Both the position numbers and the translations under genes were made by a program. 13,876 nt of DNA from Lachnospiraceae bacterium UBA4292 (GTDB lineage: Bacteria; Bacillota; Clostridia; Lachnospirales; Lachnospiraceae), in contig DGVE01000197.1 in NCBI GenBank assembly GCA_002395865.1, positions 1 to 13,876 of the forward strand, written 5' to 3'. The notes below the pieces were generated by a model. It did no database searches. It saw only the letters and a program-made list of their open reading frames with translations, and was not told the DNA's origin. Of the stretch, positions 1 through 8,236 are shown in pieces; the first letter of the stretch is position 1; each line of letters starts with the position of its first letter.

Positions 1-199
1 TACTTCTTCGGACGGTCGATTCGAGATGGAGTTCGTTCCGGTGCTTGACCGGGCGGCGTGTCTGGATTACAAGCTGATAGTGTCCGACCAGCATCAGGTG
101 TTCGGAAGGCTGTCGGGCAAGGCAGTGCTTGATGACGGTACGGTCATAGGAGTTCATAATAAAATGTGCTTCGCCGAGAAGGTGCACAACCGGTATTAG
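1..199 (+). CDS. DUF2804 family protein, C-terminal end (partial)
   Basis: The reading frame is open from base 2 to the TAG at 197-199 and gives 65 residues. The start lies outside the window. The tail contains the motifs DGRFEMEFVPVLDR, SDQHQVFGRLSG and FAEKVHNRY. I recognise this as the conserved C-terminus of DUF2804 proteins, which are roughly 330-residue proteins common in Clostridia and of unknown biochemical role. A GGGAGG ribosome site for the next gene overlaps the stop codon, so the two are probably co-transcribed. The family call is from memory of the C-terminal pattern; function cannot be stated. Confidence 0.75.
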   Translation, partial: TSSDGRFEMEFVPVLDRAACLDYKLIVSDQHQVFGRLSGKAVLDDGTVIGVHNKMCFAEKVHNRY

Positions 200-210
200 G
201 GAGGAAAGGC

Positions 211-864
211 ATGGCTAAAAAAGCGGTGTTTCTATCGGATATAGTGATAGTCCTGCTGACGATCTATGCAACATATATCATGTTTACAAGGGCAGGCGAC
301 GGAACGGGACTTATGTCAGCCGGCTTTAACAACCTGAAGTATTTTACCGTCCTGTCAAATGAATTCTGCGGTGTGGTGGCGGCCATGAGTCTGATCAGGG
401 GCATCATTACCACAGACGAACTGAATTTTACGACGCTGAAATTCATAGCTGCTACGATGACGGGAGTCACTTTTGCGGTGGTCGCGGGTTTTTTGCAGCC
501 TGTATACCCTGAGATGAATATGTACAAGAACGCGAACCTGTATTTTCATCTCATAATACCCGTCATCGCGATGGCGCAGTTTCTGTTTATATATGCGGGC
601 AGGGGCGTACTGTCGTTTAAGCGTACTTTCTTCGCCATGATGCCGCCGGCCATCTATGGTCTGGGGTATATATTGAACATACTCATCAACGGCTTCGGTG
701 AGTGGCCGCATTCCAATGACTGGTACGGCTTTCTGAACTGGGGATGGGGCGTCGGAGCAGGAATATTCGGCGGAATTATACTGTTTTCGTGGATACTCGG
801 ATGTGCGCTGTGGGGACTGGGCAGAGCCGTGACCGGACTGAAAAAACGTGCGATAAAAAAGTGA
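211..864 (+). CDS. Pr6Pr-type six-helix membrane protein
   Basis: This is a 217-residue integral membrane protein with about six predicted helices, near residues 7-26, 43-64, 75-95, 110-130, 138-160 and 178-203, and a basic tail (KKRAIKK). The motifs LKYFTVLSN (42-50), NLYFHLIIP (109-117) and PHSNDWYGF (166-174) are the pattern seen in Pr6Pr / FAR-17a-AIG1-like bacterial membrane proteins. Eukaryotic relatives (AIG1/ADTRP) are Thr/His-dependent serine-hydrolase-type enzymes acting on fatty acid esters; whether bacterial members do this is not known. I chose ATG 211 because GGGAGG at 199-204 is 6 bases upstream. The frame stays open upstream to an ATG at 166, but that lies inside the DUF2804 gene without a ribosome site. 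The stop at 862-864 nearly abuts the next gene. Confidence 0.75.
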   Translation: MAKKAVFLSDIVIVLLTIYATYIMFTRAGDGTGLMSAGFNNLKYFTVLSNEFCGVVAAMSLIRGIITTDELNFTTLKFIAATMTGVTFAVVAGFLQPVYPEMNMYKNANLYFHLIIPVIAMAQFLFIYAGRGVLSFKRTFFAMMPPAIYGLGYILNILINGFGEWPHSNDWYGFLNWGWGVGAGIFGGIILFSWILGCALWGLGRAVTGLKKRAIKK

Positions 865-877
865 CATGGAGGCTTTT

Positions 878-1765
878 ATGAACAGCTTTTATATTTTGCT
901 TCTCCCCCTGGGAGGAATACTGTTCTGGGGATATGTCGCGATACTCATAAGGACCGGTCTGATGCTTGGCAGGGCGAGAAATACCACGATAAGGCCTAAT
1001 GAGTTCGGACCGGAGAGGATCGTGTTCTATCCGTGCGCGATCGACGGTAAGTTCAAGACCAGTGCAATGATCTCGCTGTCGGGGTTTATAATCCTTCTGC
1101 CCTGCGCGATAGCAGCCTATGTGGGATTTTTATTTTTGGATGAAAGGGTCTGGATGCCGATAGCGATAACCGCAGCTGTGGGTATAGTGATAATGGTGCT
1201 TATCGGCAGGCTGCCCTTTCGCTACAGAGAGGCATGCCTTATCATCGACGATCTGAGAGTGACTGTAAAATACAACGATATCGGTAAAAACGATAAGGTA
1301 TATTATATATCGAGATATGATCGTTCCCTTCCCGAGACGAAGTATTTGGCTATGCGGATGGTGTTCAGGAATTTTGAGGGAGGGATCGAGGAACTTTACC
1401 TGAATTTTCTTCGTACCAATGACGCCATGACCGCCGTGAAGATGGTGGAGTTCATAGTGCAAAACGGCAGGATGCCCGTGGTACAGCAGGTAGCTTCCGC
1501 AGGTCAGATACCCGCACGTCAGAGCGCCGCGAGCCGGAATACTCAGCCTGCGGCAAGCAACGCATTGCCCGAGTATAAGGCGGATGAGGGAAAATACAGG
1601 GCGTATCTGGAGCAGGTGCTGGCTAAGATACCGATCGACGAGAGGCGAAAAATCACTGAGCTTTCAAGATCGACCGGAAAGCTCGAAGCGATAAAGGAAT
1701 GCAGAGAGTTCACGCATGAGGGACTTCGGGTGGCCAAGGATCTGGTGGAGAGATATCTATCATAA
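878..1765 (+). CDS. Membrane protein with L7/L12-like C-terminal domain
   Basis: This 295-residue protein starts with a hydrophobic helix (about 4-30). A second hydrophobic hairpin follows (about 65-86 and 92-111), then a soluble beta-rich segment (118-195) and a Gln/Ala/Ser-rich flexible linker (about 200-235). The last 50 residues carry the motifs LEAIKECREFTHEGL and AKDLVERYL (269-294). These closely resemble the C-terminal domain of ribosomal protein L7/L12, whose signature is IxVIKxVRxxTGLGLKEAKDLVE. Several Firmicutes membrane or regulatory proteins carry such a domain, presumably for protein contacts. I chose ATG 878 because GGAGG at 868-872 is 5 bases upstream; ATG 866 overlaps that ribosome site. 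The exact family is not recognised and the role is unknown. Confidence 0.7.
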   Translation: MNSFYILLLPLGGILFWGYVAILIRTGLMLGRARNTTIRPNEFGPERIVFYPCAIDGKFKTSAMISLSGFIILLPCAIAAYVGFLFLDERVWMPIAITAAVGIVIMVLIGRLPFRYREACLIIDDLRVTVKYNDIGKNDKVYYISRYDRSLPETKYLAMRMVFRNFEGGIEELYLNFLRTNDAMTAVKMVEFIVQNGRMPVVQQVASAGQIPARQSAASRNTQPAASNALPEYKADEGKYRAYLEQVLAKIPIDERRKITELSRSTGKLEAIKECREFTHEGLRVAKDLVERYLS

Positions 1766-1778
1766 TGGGGGTGTGGTG

Positions 1779-2636
1779 ATGAGTGATAATTACGGAAGAA
1801 TTGTGGGAGTTAAATACGAATCGAGCGGCGGAAGCATGGATCCGTGCTCGGAGTTCGATATAGAGGTGTGCGAGAAGGAGATAATATACACCACCTACTA
1901 TGGTGAGTATTATTTCGATAAGCTCGAGAGTGATATGGGCCAGGAGAAGCTCAAAAAGATCGATTCAGCCGGACTTGAGGAGCGCCCCTGGAAGGCTGTG
2001 TACAGGCGTCCGCTTATCAGGAGGCATGCGGCATACGATGGGAGCCTCTGGAAAGTGCTTGAGGAGGAATTTGAGGAATTGAAGCCTGAGCTTAAGGAGT
2101 GCCCCGAGACCACCAGACAGGATATATTCAGGCGTAACGATGAGATGCAAATGCTTGACGGAGGCGATTATTCTCTGCTGCATCTTACATGGGAGAAGAA
2201 CGGGGAGACGAGGACTGCCCAGTACCACATCCCGTCCTCGAAAAGATGGTATACCATTTTGGTGACTCTTCACGAGATAGCGCGACCTGTCGGCAGGGAT
2301 TTAAGACGGATAGGTAAGAGAAAGCTGGTCAATATGTACCTTTCGATGGAGGATTATTCGTATCAGATATCTCCGATAAGCGGAAGAAATGAATACTATT
2401 TTTTTGTGTATGACGGTGCCTATAAGCCGAAGAGCAGCAGACTGAGCAGTGCGCAGTGGGAAAAGGTGAGGGAGTATCTCGAAAGCTATGACTTCACCGG
2501 TGTAAAACAGGGTGACTTGAATGCAAAGCATAGTCTGCGCCTTAAGTACAATGACAATGACGGGTGTATATATTATCTGGTAGATAAAAAACAGGCAGAG
2601 CAGGTGAGAAAATATATTATCGGACTGGGGTATTGA
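1779..2636 (+). CDS. Hypothetical cytoplasmic protein, 285 residues
   Basis: I do not recognise this protein. It is soluble, with no signal peptide or membrane segment, and rich in Tyr, Glu and Arg. The N-terminal half has charged beta-strand-like stretches (IVGVKYESSGG, EIIYTTYYGEYYFDKLES). A helical acidic segment follows (VLEEEFEELKPELKEC), then a C-terminal half with aromatic strands (NEYYFFVYDG, CIYYLVDKK). ATG 1779 is the first start after the stop of the previous gene (13-base gap), with a weak GGGGGTG ribosome site. The frame continues upstream to ATG 1716, but that start lies within the previous gene. Its place between the L12-tailed membrane protein and the tRNA-dihydrouridine synthase gives no clear functional hint. 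Coding character is good; function is unknown. Confidence 0.65.
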   Translation: MSDNYGRIVGVKYESSGGSMDPCSEFDIEVCEKEIIYTTYYGEYYFDKLESDMGQEKLKKIDSAGLEERPWKAVYRRPLIRRHAAYDGSLWKVLEEEFEELKPELKECPETTRQDIFRRNDEMQMLDGGDYSLLHLTWEKNGETRTAQYHIPSSKRWYTILVTLHEIARPVGRDLRRIGKRKLVNMYLSMEDYSYQISPISGRNEYYFFVYDGAYKPKSSRLSSAQWEKVREYLESYDFTGVKQGDLNAKHSLRLKYNDNDGCIYYLVDKKQAEQVRKYIIGLGY

Positions 2637-2684
2637 GAAACATCCGTTCCGGGAATTTTAAGCGAGCGCGTGGCAGGAGGAATC

Positions 2685-3674
2685 ATGTCGGAGGAGATTC
2701 AGACAAAAAAGATAGGTGAGGAGATCAGAGTCGGAGGCATCCGGCTCTCTTCGAATAGCCTGATGGCTCCCCTGGCAGGATATACCTGCTTTCCTTTCAG
2801 GCTGATGGCGAGAAAGCTGGGAGCCGGAAGCGCCTATACGGAGATGGTGAGCGCGGATGCTCTGAAGTATAACGACCGCGCGACGGACAAGCTTCTGTAC
2901 ACGGACGAGAGGGAGAGCCTGAAATGTGTTCAGCTCCTCGGAGCCGTACCGGAGGTGTTTGAGAGGGCCGCGAAAAGTGAGAGACTGGCGCAGTTCGATG
3001 TCATTGACATAAATATGGGCTGCCCGGTCCCGAATGTGGTAAAGGCGGGCGAGGGAAGCGCACTTCTGGAGGATATACCGAGGGCGGCGAGGATCATAGA
3101 GGCCTGCAAAAGAAGCGGTAAGGTGGTGTCCGTTAAATGCCGCATAGGGATGAACAGGCACAGTATAGTTATTGAGGAGTTCGCGAGGATGTGCGAGGCA
3201 TCGGGCGCGGATATGATCACTGTGCACGGGCGCACAAGGGATATGATGTACGACGGAGAACCGCTGTACGAATACATAAAGAGGGCGAAGCAGGTCGTAG
3301 GCATACCGGTGTTTGCAAACGGTGGTATCGATTCGAAGGAGAAGGCGGAGCTTATGATGGAGAAGACGGGTGCGGACGGCATAATGCTGGCCAGATACGG
3401 CTTCGAGAACCCGCTGATATTTGCAGAGCTGACAGGAAAGAGTACGAAGGACACAAAACACAGTCTGCTCATGGAGCAGCTTGAGATAGCTCTTGAGTGC
3501 TATGATGAGCTCTTTGTAATGACATACATAAAGAAGCTGGCTTCATATTTCATGAAGAAGATGCCGGGTACGAAGCGCTACAAGCTGGGTCTGTATAAGT
3601 GCGGCAATATTCATGAGCTTCGGACGGCTATAGATAATATATTCGGGGGCGATGCCCTCAGGGAGAGACAGTAG
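2685..3674 (+). CDS. dus: tRNA-dihydrouridine synthase (DusB-like)
   Basis: This 329-residue flavoenzyme is predicted to reduce specific uridines in the tRNA D-loop to dihydrouridine with FMN and NADPH. The family landmarks are present in order: MAPLAGYT (27-34, FMN-site strand 1), the catalytic-cysteine motif DINMGCP with Cys113, KCRIGMN (Lys151), ITVHGRTR (His181), the phosphate-binding VFANGGI (209-215) and DGIMLARYG (231-239). Length fits the family. I chose ATG 2685, preceded by AGGAGG at 2675-2680 with a short 4-base spacer. A GTG at 2670 in the same frame precedes the ribosome site and is unlikely. The stop TAG is directly followed by the ATG of the LRR gene, so the two are probably coupled. 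DusB versus another Dus subgroup cannot be settled here. Confidence 0.93.
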   Translation: MSEEIQTKKIGEEIRVGGIRLSSNSLMAPLAGYTCFPFRLMARKLGAGSAYTEMVSADALKYNDRATDKLLYTDERESLKCVQLLGAVPEVFERAAKSERLAQFDVIDINMGCPVPNVVKAGEGSALLEDIPRAARIIEACKRSGKVVSVKCRIGMNRHSIVIEEFARMCEASGADMITVHGRTRDMMYDGEPLYEYIKRAKQVVGIPVFANGGIDSKEKAELMMEKTGADGIMLARYGFENPLIFAELTGKSTKDTKHSLLMEQLEIALECYDELFVMTYIKKLASYFMKKMPGTKRYKLGLYKCGNIHELRTAIDNIFGGDALRERQ

Positions 3675-6600
3675 ATGGTACCGGACGAGTTTTACATAGA
3701 GGACGGCATACTAAAGGAATACAGGGGAGCTGCGCCGCATGTTCAAGTGCCCGATGGAGTGCACACGATAGGCGACGGCGCCTTCAAGGGGATGGCGTGG
3801 CTTCTTTCGGTGGAGCTGCCGAAGAGCCTGAAAAGGATAGGCGCGACCGCTTTCAAGGGTTGCAGGCAACTTAAAGATATCAGCTTTCCCGAGGGGCTGG
3901 AGGAGATAGGCGAGTATGCGTTTCACAGATGCCATGGCCTGCAGGAACTGATACTGCCTGATACGGTGACTCTTGTGGGTCAGTGCGCCTTTTTGTACTG
4001 TGACAAGCTGCAGAAGGCGGTAATACAGGGACCCAAGAGTCTGGGAAAGGGTGTATTTTCACACAATCTCTCTCTCAGGGAGCTTTACATAAGCAGGGAG
4101 ATGGACGGCTCAAACTTCGGTGATGAGGTGTTCGAGGGCTGCGTATGCCTTCATAGGATAGCACTTTCGGGGGTGGTCTACGAGGTGGATAACCTGGTCG
4201 GGATAATGGATTCGCATTCGGGGTATCCCGCGGTCATAAAGGATATTGCCAAAAGTGTCTTCCACTCCATGCATATAGAGGACGGTGTCCTTAAGGCCTT
4301 CAGCGTGAACCTTAAGTCCATCACACTGCCCGAGGGCATAACAGCCATAGGTAAGGCCAGCTTCTTCGACAAAAAGGGCGTCGTAAGCCTCACATTGCCG
4401 AAAAGTATCAAAAGCATAATGTCGAATGCCTTTTTGAACTGCATAAGTCTGGAGGAGATAACCTTCAGGAGCGAATGTGTGGAGCTGGATGATAAGGCAT
4501 TTCGCGGATGCAATAATCTAAAGAGAATCCACCTGAATAAAGCGACATATTCTCTGGAGGAGATCTCGGACAATGAATTCATCAACAGTATCCGCGACCA
4601 GGTGCTGGGGGATTTTTATATCAGCGGAAATATCCTCGTGCGCTACATGGGCAATGAGGAGAGGATACGCATACCCGATGAGGTGGAGATAATAGGCGAG
4701 AGGTGCTTCTTCGGAAAGGAGCAGCTTAAGACCGTGCTGTGTCCCGCGGGACTGAAAGAGATACGCGAGCAGGCTTTCGCGGGCTGCCTCACGCTGCAGA
4801 GCATAGCTCTTCCTAAGGGCTTAAGGCGGGTCGAAAGGGAGGCTTTCGCGGAGTGCAAAAAGCTGATGAAATGTGCTCTTCCCGATACGGTGGAGCATAT
4901 CGGCGAATACGCCTTCAGGCGTTGCTTTTCATTAAGACCCGAGGAGGCGTTGCCTGAGAACGCGCAGATACATCCATACGCTTTTTATATGGCAAAGCAG
5001 TTTGATGAAGTATCACAGAGGCTTCGCGCAACCGTGCCTGCGGCAGATGCAGAATTGCGCGGCCAGGCTGAGGGAGAGTATATAGAGCCCTACGCGTTTT
5101 CGGGTAAAGAGGATCTGAAGGCGCTGATACTCACCGGCGTAAAAAGGATCGGTAAATACGCCTTCTCCTCCTGCCCGAACTTAGAGGAGGTCACCATAGA
5201 TGCTCACGGCTGCGTGCTCGAGCAGAATGTGTTCTCGACATGCCCGAAGTTAAAGCGGGTGAGCCTGCGTGTAAAAGAGATGGGTAAGGCTGCGTTTTCG
5301 TACTGCAGGGAGCTGTCCGAGGTACATCTTCGAGGTGTCGGTGTCCTTCCCGCGCAGTGCTTTGCGGGGTGTCACTCGCTTCAGGTATTTGACGCGCAGG
5401 AGATTACACGCATGGAAGAGCGGTGCTTTGACGAGTGCATACGTCTGAATTCATTCGACTTCACTGACATAAAAAGGATAGGCGAGAGGGCTTTTGAAAG
5501 GTGCGATTCGCTGAAGAGCGTCGAGATAGCGGATACAGAGATCGGCTACCATGCCTTCGCTGACTGCGCGGGTCTGGAGTCAGTGTCACTCACAGAGAAG
5601 ACTGTGCCCGGGAGCGGGGCGTTCAGAGGCTGCACTCAGATAAGAGAGATAAAATATAACGGTGAGAGGTATGAGTTCTCGCGCTTTGCCGACAGTTTGA
5701 ACCATGTGGGCAATCCCTATCCCATGCGCGTAAGAGAGGTCATCGCCTCGATATATTCTTGCTTTGACATCGTCGAAAAGAGAAAGCTGTGCGGCTATTT
5801 CGGTGATGCGACATGCATCAGTATTCCGGAGGACGTGGAGGAGATCGCTCAGGATGTGTTCCGTGACCACGTGCGGCTCTCTGACATACGCATACCGCAG
5901 TCCGTAAAAACGATCGGCAGCCACGCGTTTTCCATGACGGCATGGATAGAGGAGAGCAGAAAGCGAACAGGAACGGTCACGGTAAACGGTATTATGATAG
6001 ACGGATCTGCCTGCAGCGGCAGGGTGGTGCTCCCGTCTGATATAAGGCTGGTGGCAAGCTGGTGCTTTGCGGGAAATATAAAAATCACGGAGCTTGTGAT
6101 ACCGAATGACAGGATAGGCATAGAGAATCTGGCTTTCAGAAACTGCCTGAACTTAAAGTGGATAACGGACTGCGACGGAAGAACGTATGAGCTTAAAGAT
6201 GTGTCGGATCTTAAGGATGAGGCGATACCGGAGAATATCCGCAGGATATTTACCGAGTGCATCAACTGCTTCAAGCTGGATGCGCAGGGGAACCTGGTGG
6301 AGAGCACCGGAAATATCACCGACCTTGTGTTTCCCGACGGCATAAGATCCATATCCGACGAGGTGTATAAGGACTGTCATCTCCTGGAGACGATAGCGCT
6401 TAGTGGGGATACGAAAAGCATCGGCAGATCGGCCTTTGAGAACAGCAAATGGCTTAGATCTGTCAGCGGCGCGGGGGCGGTAGAGAGTATAGGCGTCAGA
6501 GCGTTCTCGGGATGTCAGTCGATGGAGAGAATCGATCTCTCTGACAGACTGAAAATCGTGGGCGCGAGATGCTTTGAGCACTGTTGCAGCCTGAAGGAGA

Positions 6601-6851
6601 TACACATTTCGAACGGACTTGAGACCATACCCGAGAGGGCGTTCTTCAGGTGCAAATCGCTTACGAGGATATACATTCCGGCTTCGGTGAAGGTGATAGA
6701 GACGGAGGCATTTGCATTCTGCGATGAGCTGGAGGAAGTGTATGTTTCTGAGAAAACTCAGATAGCGGATAGGGCCTTCGCGTATTGCGATAAGGCTAAG
6801 ATAAACATTTACGGAGCAGGTAATGCCACGCCTGAAGAAAACAGACGATGA
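3675..6851 (+). CDS. BspA-like leucine-rich-repeat protein, cytoplasmic
   Basis: This 1058-residue protein is made almost entirely of LRR_5 (BspA-type) repeats of about 23 residues. The pattern is AFxxCxxLxxIxLPxxVxxIG, for example EYAFHRCHGLQELILPDTV (80-98). The solenoid is broken into segments. At least five begin with a beta entry of the form F-I-x-D-G-x-L...IPDGVxxIG, starting near residues 6, 199, 313, 697 and 866, with a further variant near 768. Four of these are preceded by a linker carrying a Tyr-acidic/hydrophobic motif (Y169, Y292, Y666, Y838). There is no signal peptide, transmembrane helix, LPXTG motif or dockerin, unlike most surface BspA proteins, so I infer an intracellular protein-binding scaffold. 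ATG 3675 directly follows the previous stop, with GGGAGAG at 3661-3667. The end overlaps the next gene by 4 bases. Confidence 0.92.
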   Translation: MVPDEFYIEDGILKEYRGAAPHVQVPDGVHTIGDGAFKGMAWLLSVELPKSLKRIGATAFKGCRQLKDISFPEGLEEIGEYAFHRCHGLQELILPDTVTLVGQCAFLYCDKLQKAVIQGPKSLGKGVFSHNLSLRELYISREMDGSNFGDEVFEGCVCLHRIALSGVVYEVDNLVGIMDSHSGYPAVIKDIAKSVFHSMHIEDGVLKAFSVNLKSITLPEGITAIGKASFFDKKGVVSLTLPKSIKSIMSNAFLNCISLEEITFRSECVELDDKAFRGCNNLKRIHLNKATYSLEEISDNEFINSIRDQVLGDFYISGNILVRYMGNEERIRIPDEVEIIGERCFFGKEQLKTVLCPAGLKEIREQAFAGCLTLQSIALPKGLRRVEREAFAECKKLMKCALPDTVEHIGEYAFRRCFSLRPEEALPENAQIHPYAFYMAKQFDEVSQRLRATVPAADAELRGQAEGEYIEPYAFSGKEDLKALILTGVKRIGKYAFSSCPNLEEVTIDAHGCVLEQNVFSTCPKLKRVSLRVKEMGKAAFSYCRELSEVHLRGVGVLPAQCFAGCHSLQVFDAQEITRMEERCFDECIRLNSFDFTDIKRIGERAFERCDSLKSVEIADTEIGYHAFADCAGLESVSLTEKTVPGSGAFRGCTQIREIKYNGERYEFSRFADSLNHVGNPYPMRVREVIASIYSCFDIVEKRKLCGYFGDATCISIPEDVEEIAQDVFRDHVRLSDIRIPQSVKTIGSHAFSMTAWIEESRKRTGTVTVNGIMIDGSACSGRVVLPSDIRLVASWCFAGNIKITELVIPNDRIGIENLAFRNCLNLKWITDCDGRTYELKDVSDLKDEAIPENIRRIFTECINCFKLDAQGNLVESTGNITDLVFPDGIRSISDEVYKDCHLLETIALSGDTKSIGRSAFENSKWLRSVSGAGAVESIGVRAFSGCQSMERIDLSDRLKIVGARCFEHCCSLKEIHISNGLETIPERAFFRCKSLTRIYIPASVKVIETEAFAFCDELEEVYVSEKTQIADRAFAYCDKAKINIYGAGNATPEENRR

Positions 6852-7912
6852 GATACAGAAAATTAGGAAATACGGGACTCGTGGTATCGGAGCTTGGCTT
6901 CGGTACCATTCCCATACTGAGGGGCCGCGTGCCTGTGCTGCCGCAGTATTACAACCCGGATACACCGACAGCTGTGGCTATCATGAAGAAGGCGTATGAT
7001 CTCGGCTGCAATTTATATGATACGGCGATACCTGAGGAGTACGGCGATGCACAGATGAAGCTGGGCGAGTTCGCGGCGACGGTGGACAGGAAAAGCATCA
7101 TCATCTCCGACAAGGCGAGGTTTTACAGTGGAGCCGATATATACAGGGAGGTGCTGCGTTCCATAGAGAACCTCGGCACCGAGCCCGATATATACTTCGT
7201 ACATCAGGTGGATGATGACTGCGCCGATGAGGTATTCGGAAGGTACGGCGCGCTGGACGCGCTCTATGACCTGAAGCGTGAGGGAAAGATCGGCTTCACC
7301 GGTATAGCCTCACACTACTACAGCGTCCTTTACCGCGCGGCTCTTGATTCGAGGGTGGATGTGCTCCAGGGCAGCGGAAATATACTGGAGAGGGGCATGC
7401 TGGATCGCGTAAGGGAGGAGAAGGCATTTTGCGAGAAGGGTTTTATCCTCAACAAGGTATACGCGGCGGGACTTCTGATAGGACCTTTTTCCGTGCCGGA
7501 GCTCATAGGAGGCGTGCTTGAATACCCATTCTCGAGCGCGCTTTTGGGGATAGGGACATTCGAGCAGGCGGATGAGGCGTTTGCTGAGGAGTATGACCCT
7601 GTACATTTTTCTTTCGAGGAGGTCGTCGCTCGCCTGAAGGAGCGATTTGAGCCGGTGGCCTGCGATCGCTGCGAGAGATGCGTATGCCCATTCGGACACG
7701 AGATACACACCAGCTTCAGACAGTTCAACTATTACCACCTCGGCAAGGAGTTCTGGGCTGTGAACAAGCTGAAAATGGATCTGGAAAACACATATCGCCA
7801 CTGCTTATCGTGCACGGAGCACGCCTGCATGAGGGAGTGCTTAAGGGGGCTGCATATGCCCGAGGAGATAGAGCGTGTGCATGAGCTTGTCAGGGCATGG
7901 GGGAAGGAATGA
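6848..7912 (+). CDS. Aldo/keto reductase with C-terminal cysteine clusters
   Basis: This is a 354-residue NAD(P)H-dependent oxidoreductase of the aldo/keto reductase TIM-barrel superfamily. The N-terminus (RKLGNTGLVVSELGFGT) is typical. The catalytic tetrad is visible as Asp58 (YDTA), Tyr65 (EEYGD), Lys89 (SDKAR) and His119 (YFVHQVD). After the barrel, two cysteine clusters follow: Cys272/275/278/280 (CxxCxxCxC) and Cys319/322/327/331 (CxxCx4Cx3C). Related clostridial reductases have a ferredoxin-like C-terminal extension, so Fe-S or other metal binding is likely. The spacing differs from classical CxxCxxCxxxCP, so the number and type of clusters is open. Its ATG overlaps the LRR stop (ATGA), which implies coupled translation. 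The substrate is unknown. Confidence 0.9.
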   Translation: MRYRKLGNTGLVVSELGFGTIPILRGRVPVLPQYYNPDTPTAVAIMKKAYDLGCNLYDTAIPEEYGDAQMKLGEFAATVDRKSIIISDKARFYSGADIYREVLRSIENLGTEPDIYFVHQVDDDCADEVFGRYGALDALYDLKREGKIGFTGIASHYYSVLYRAALDSRVDVLQGSGNILERGMLDRVREEKAFCEKGFILNKVYAAGLLIGPFSVPELIGGVLEYPFSSALLGIGTFEQADEAFAEEYDPVHFSFEEVVARLKERFEPVACDRCERCVCPFGHEIHTSFRQFNYYHLGKEFWAVNKLKMDLENTYRHCLSCTEHACMRECLRGLHMPEEIERVHELVRAWGKE

Positions 7913-8058
7913 GCTGCTTGGAGAGCGGTAAAAAGACCTTCGATTTCACCGTGAGCAGTCTTACCTTTGCCTCCGTGAAGCTGGATGGAAAGATGTTCTC
8001 CTACACCGTCGGAGAGGGAGAGAATGCCGTAACGATGGTATTTGAGAAAAAGAAATAA
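7909..8058 (+). CDS. Small ORF of 49 residues coupled to the reductase
   Basis: The ATG overlaps the stop codon of the aldo/keto reductase (ATGA), the same junction type as the gene pair before it. The GGAAGG ribosome-like sequence (7902-7907) is too close to act alone, so expression would depend on coupling. The product starts MSCLESGKKTFDF and ends TMVFEKKK. It alternates polar and hydrophobic residues, consistent with beta strands, and has one Cys. No family is recognised. It could be a genuine small partner protein or the remnant of a longer gene. The open frame and the overlap are the only support. Confidence 0.45.
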   Translation: MSCLESGKKTFDFTVSSLTFASVKLDGKMFSYTVGEGENAVTMVFEKKK

Positions 8059-8068
8059 GGATATCTTA

Positions 8069-8097
8069 TTGACAAAACCGCCCTGCTGGAATATATT
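8069..8097 (+). promoter_or_regulatory. Strong sigma-A-type promoter
   Basis: The -35 box TTGACA (8069-8074) and the -10 box TATATT (8092-8097) are separated by exactly 17 bases. This is one of the best vegetative promoter matches in the window. It lies 11 bases after the stop of the 49-residue ORF. It would start transcription near 8104, giving a leader of about 130 bases before the TTG start at 8237. Confidence 0.8.
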
Positions 8098-8132
8098 ACT
8101 ATACAGATTTCGAACGTAATGATATGAATAAT

Positions 8133-8221
8133 GGTAGGGTCCGGAGGGCTTCCTCCATACCTTCACCGGTGTTTGGCAGGCATGTCATCGGTGCGCGGCC
8201 TCTTGGTGTGACTCAGCCTGC
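8133..8221 (+). ncRNA. Structured 5' leader, possible cis-regulatory RNA
   Basis: Two hairpins can be drawn in the leader. The first is GGAGG (8143-8147) with CCTCC (8152-8156) around a GCTT loop, closed by GGTA/TACC (8133-8136 with 8158-8161). The second is GCAGGC (8176-8181) with GCCTGC (8216-8221), extended by GTCA/TGAC (8184-8187 with 8209-8212). The loop of the second contains CGGTG (8189-8193), which can pair with CACCG (8164-8168) upstream and form a pseudoknot. The second stem ends 2 bases before the AAAGGAT ribosome site, a position suited to control of translation. It matches no riboswitch class I know. Structures were drawn by eye only. Confidence 0.4.
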
Positions 8222-8236
8222 AGAAAGGATACAGAA

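Noticed and set aside
166..210. An upstream ATG at 166 extending the Pr6Pr-type gene by 15 residues.
   Set aside because: It lies inside the DUF2804 gene, lacks a ribosome site, and ATG 211 has GGGAGG at good spacing and begins directly before the first membrane helix.
866..877. ATG 866 as start of the L12-tailed membrane protein.
   Set aside because: The GGAGG ribosome site overlaps this codon; it serves ATG 878.
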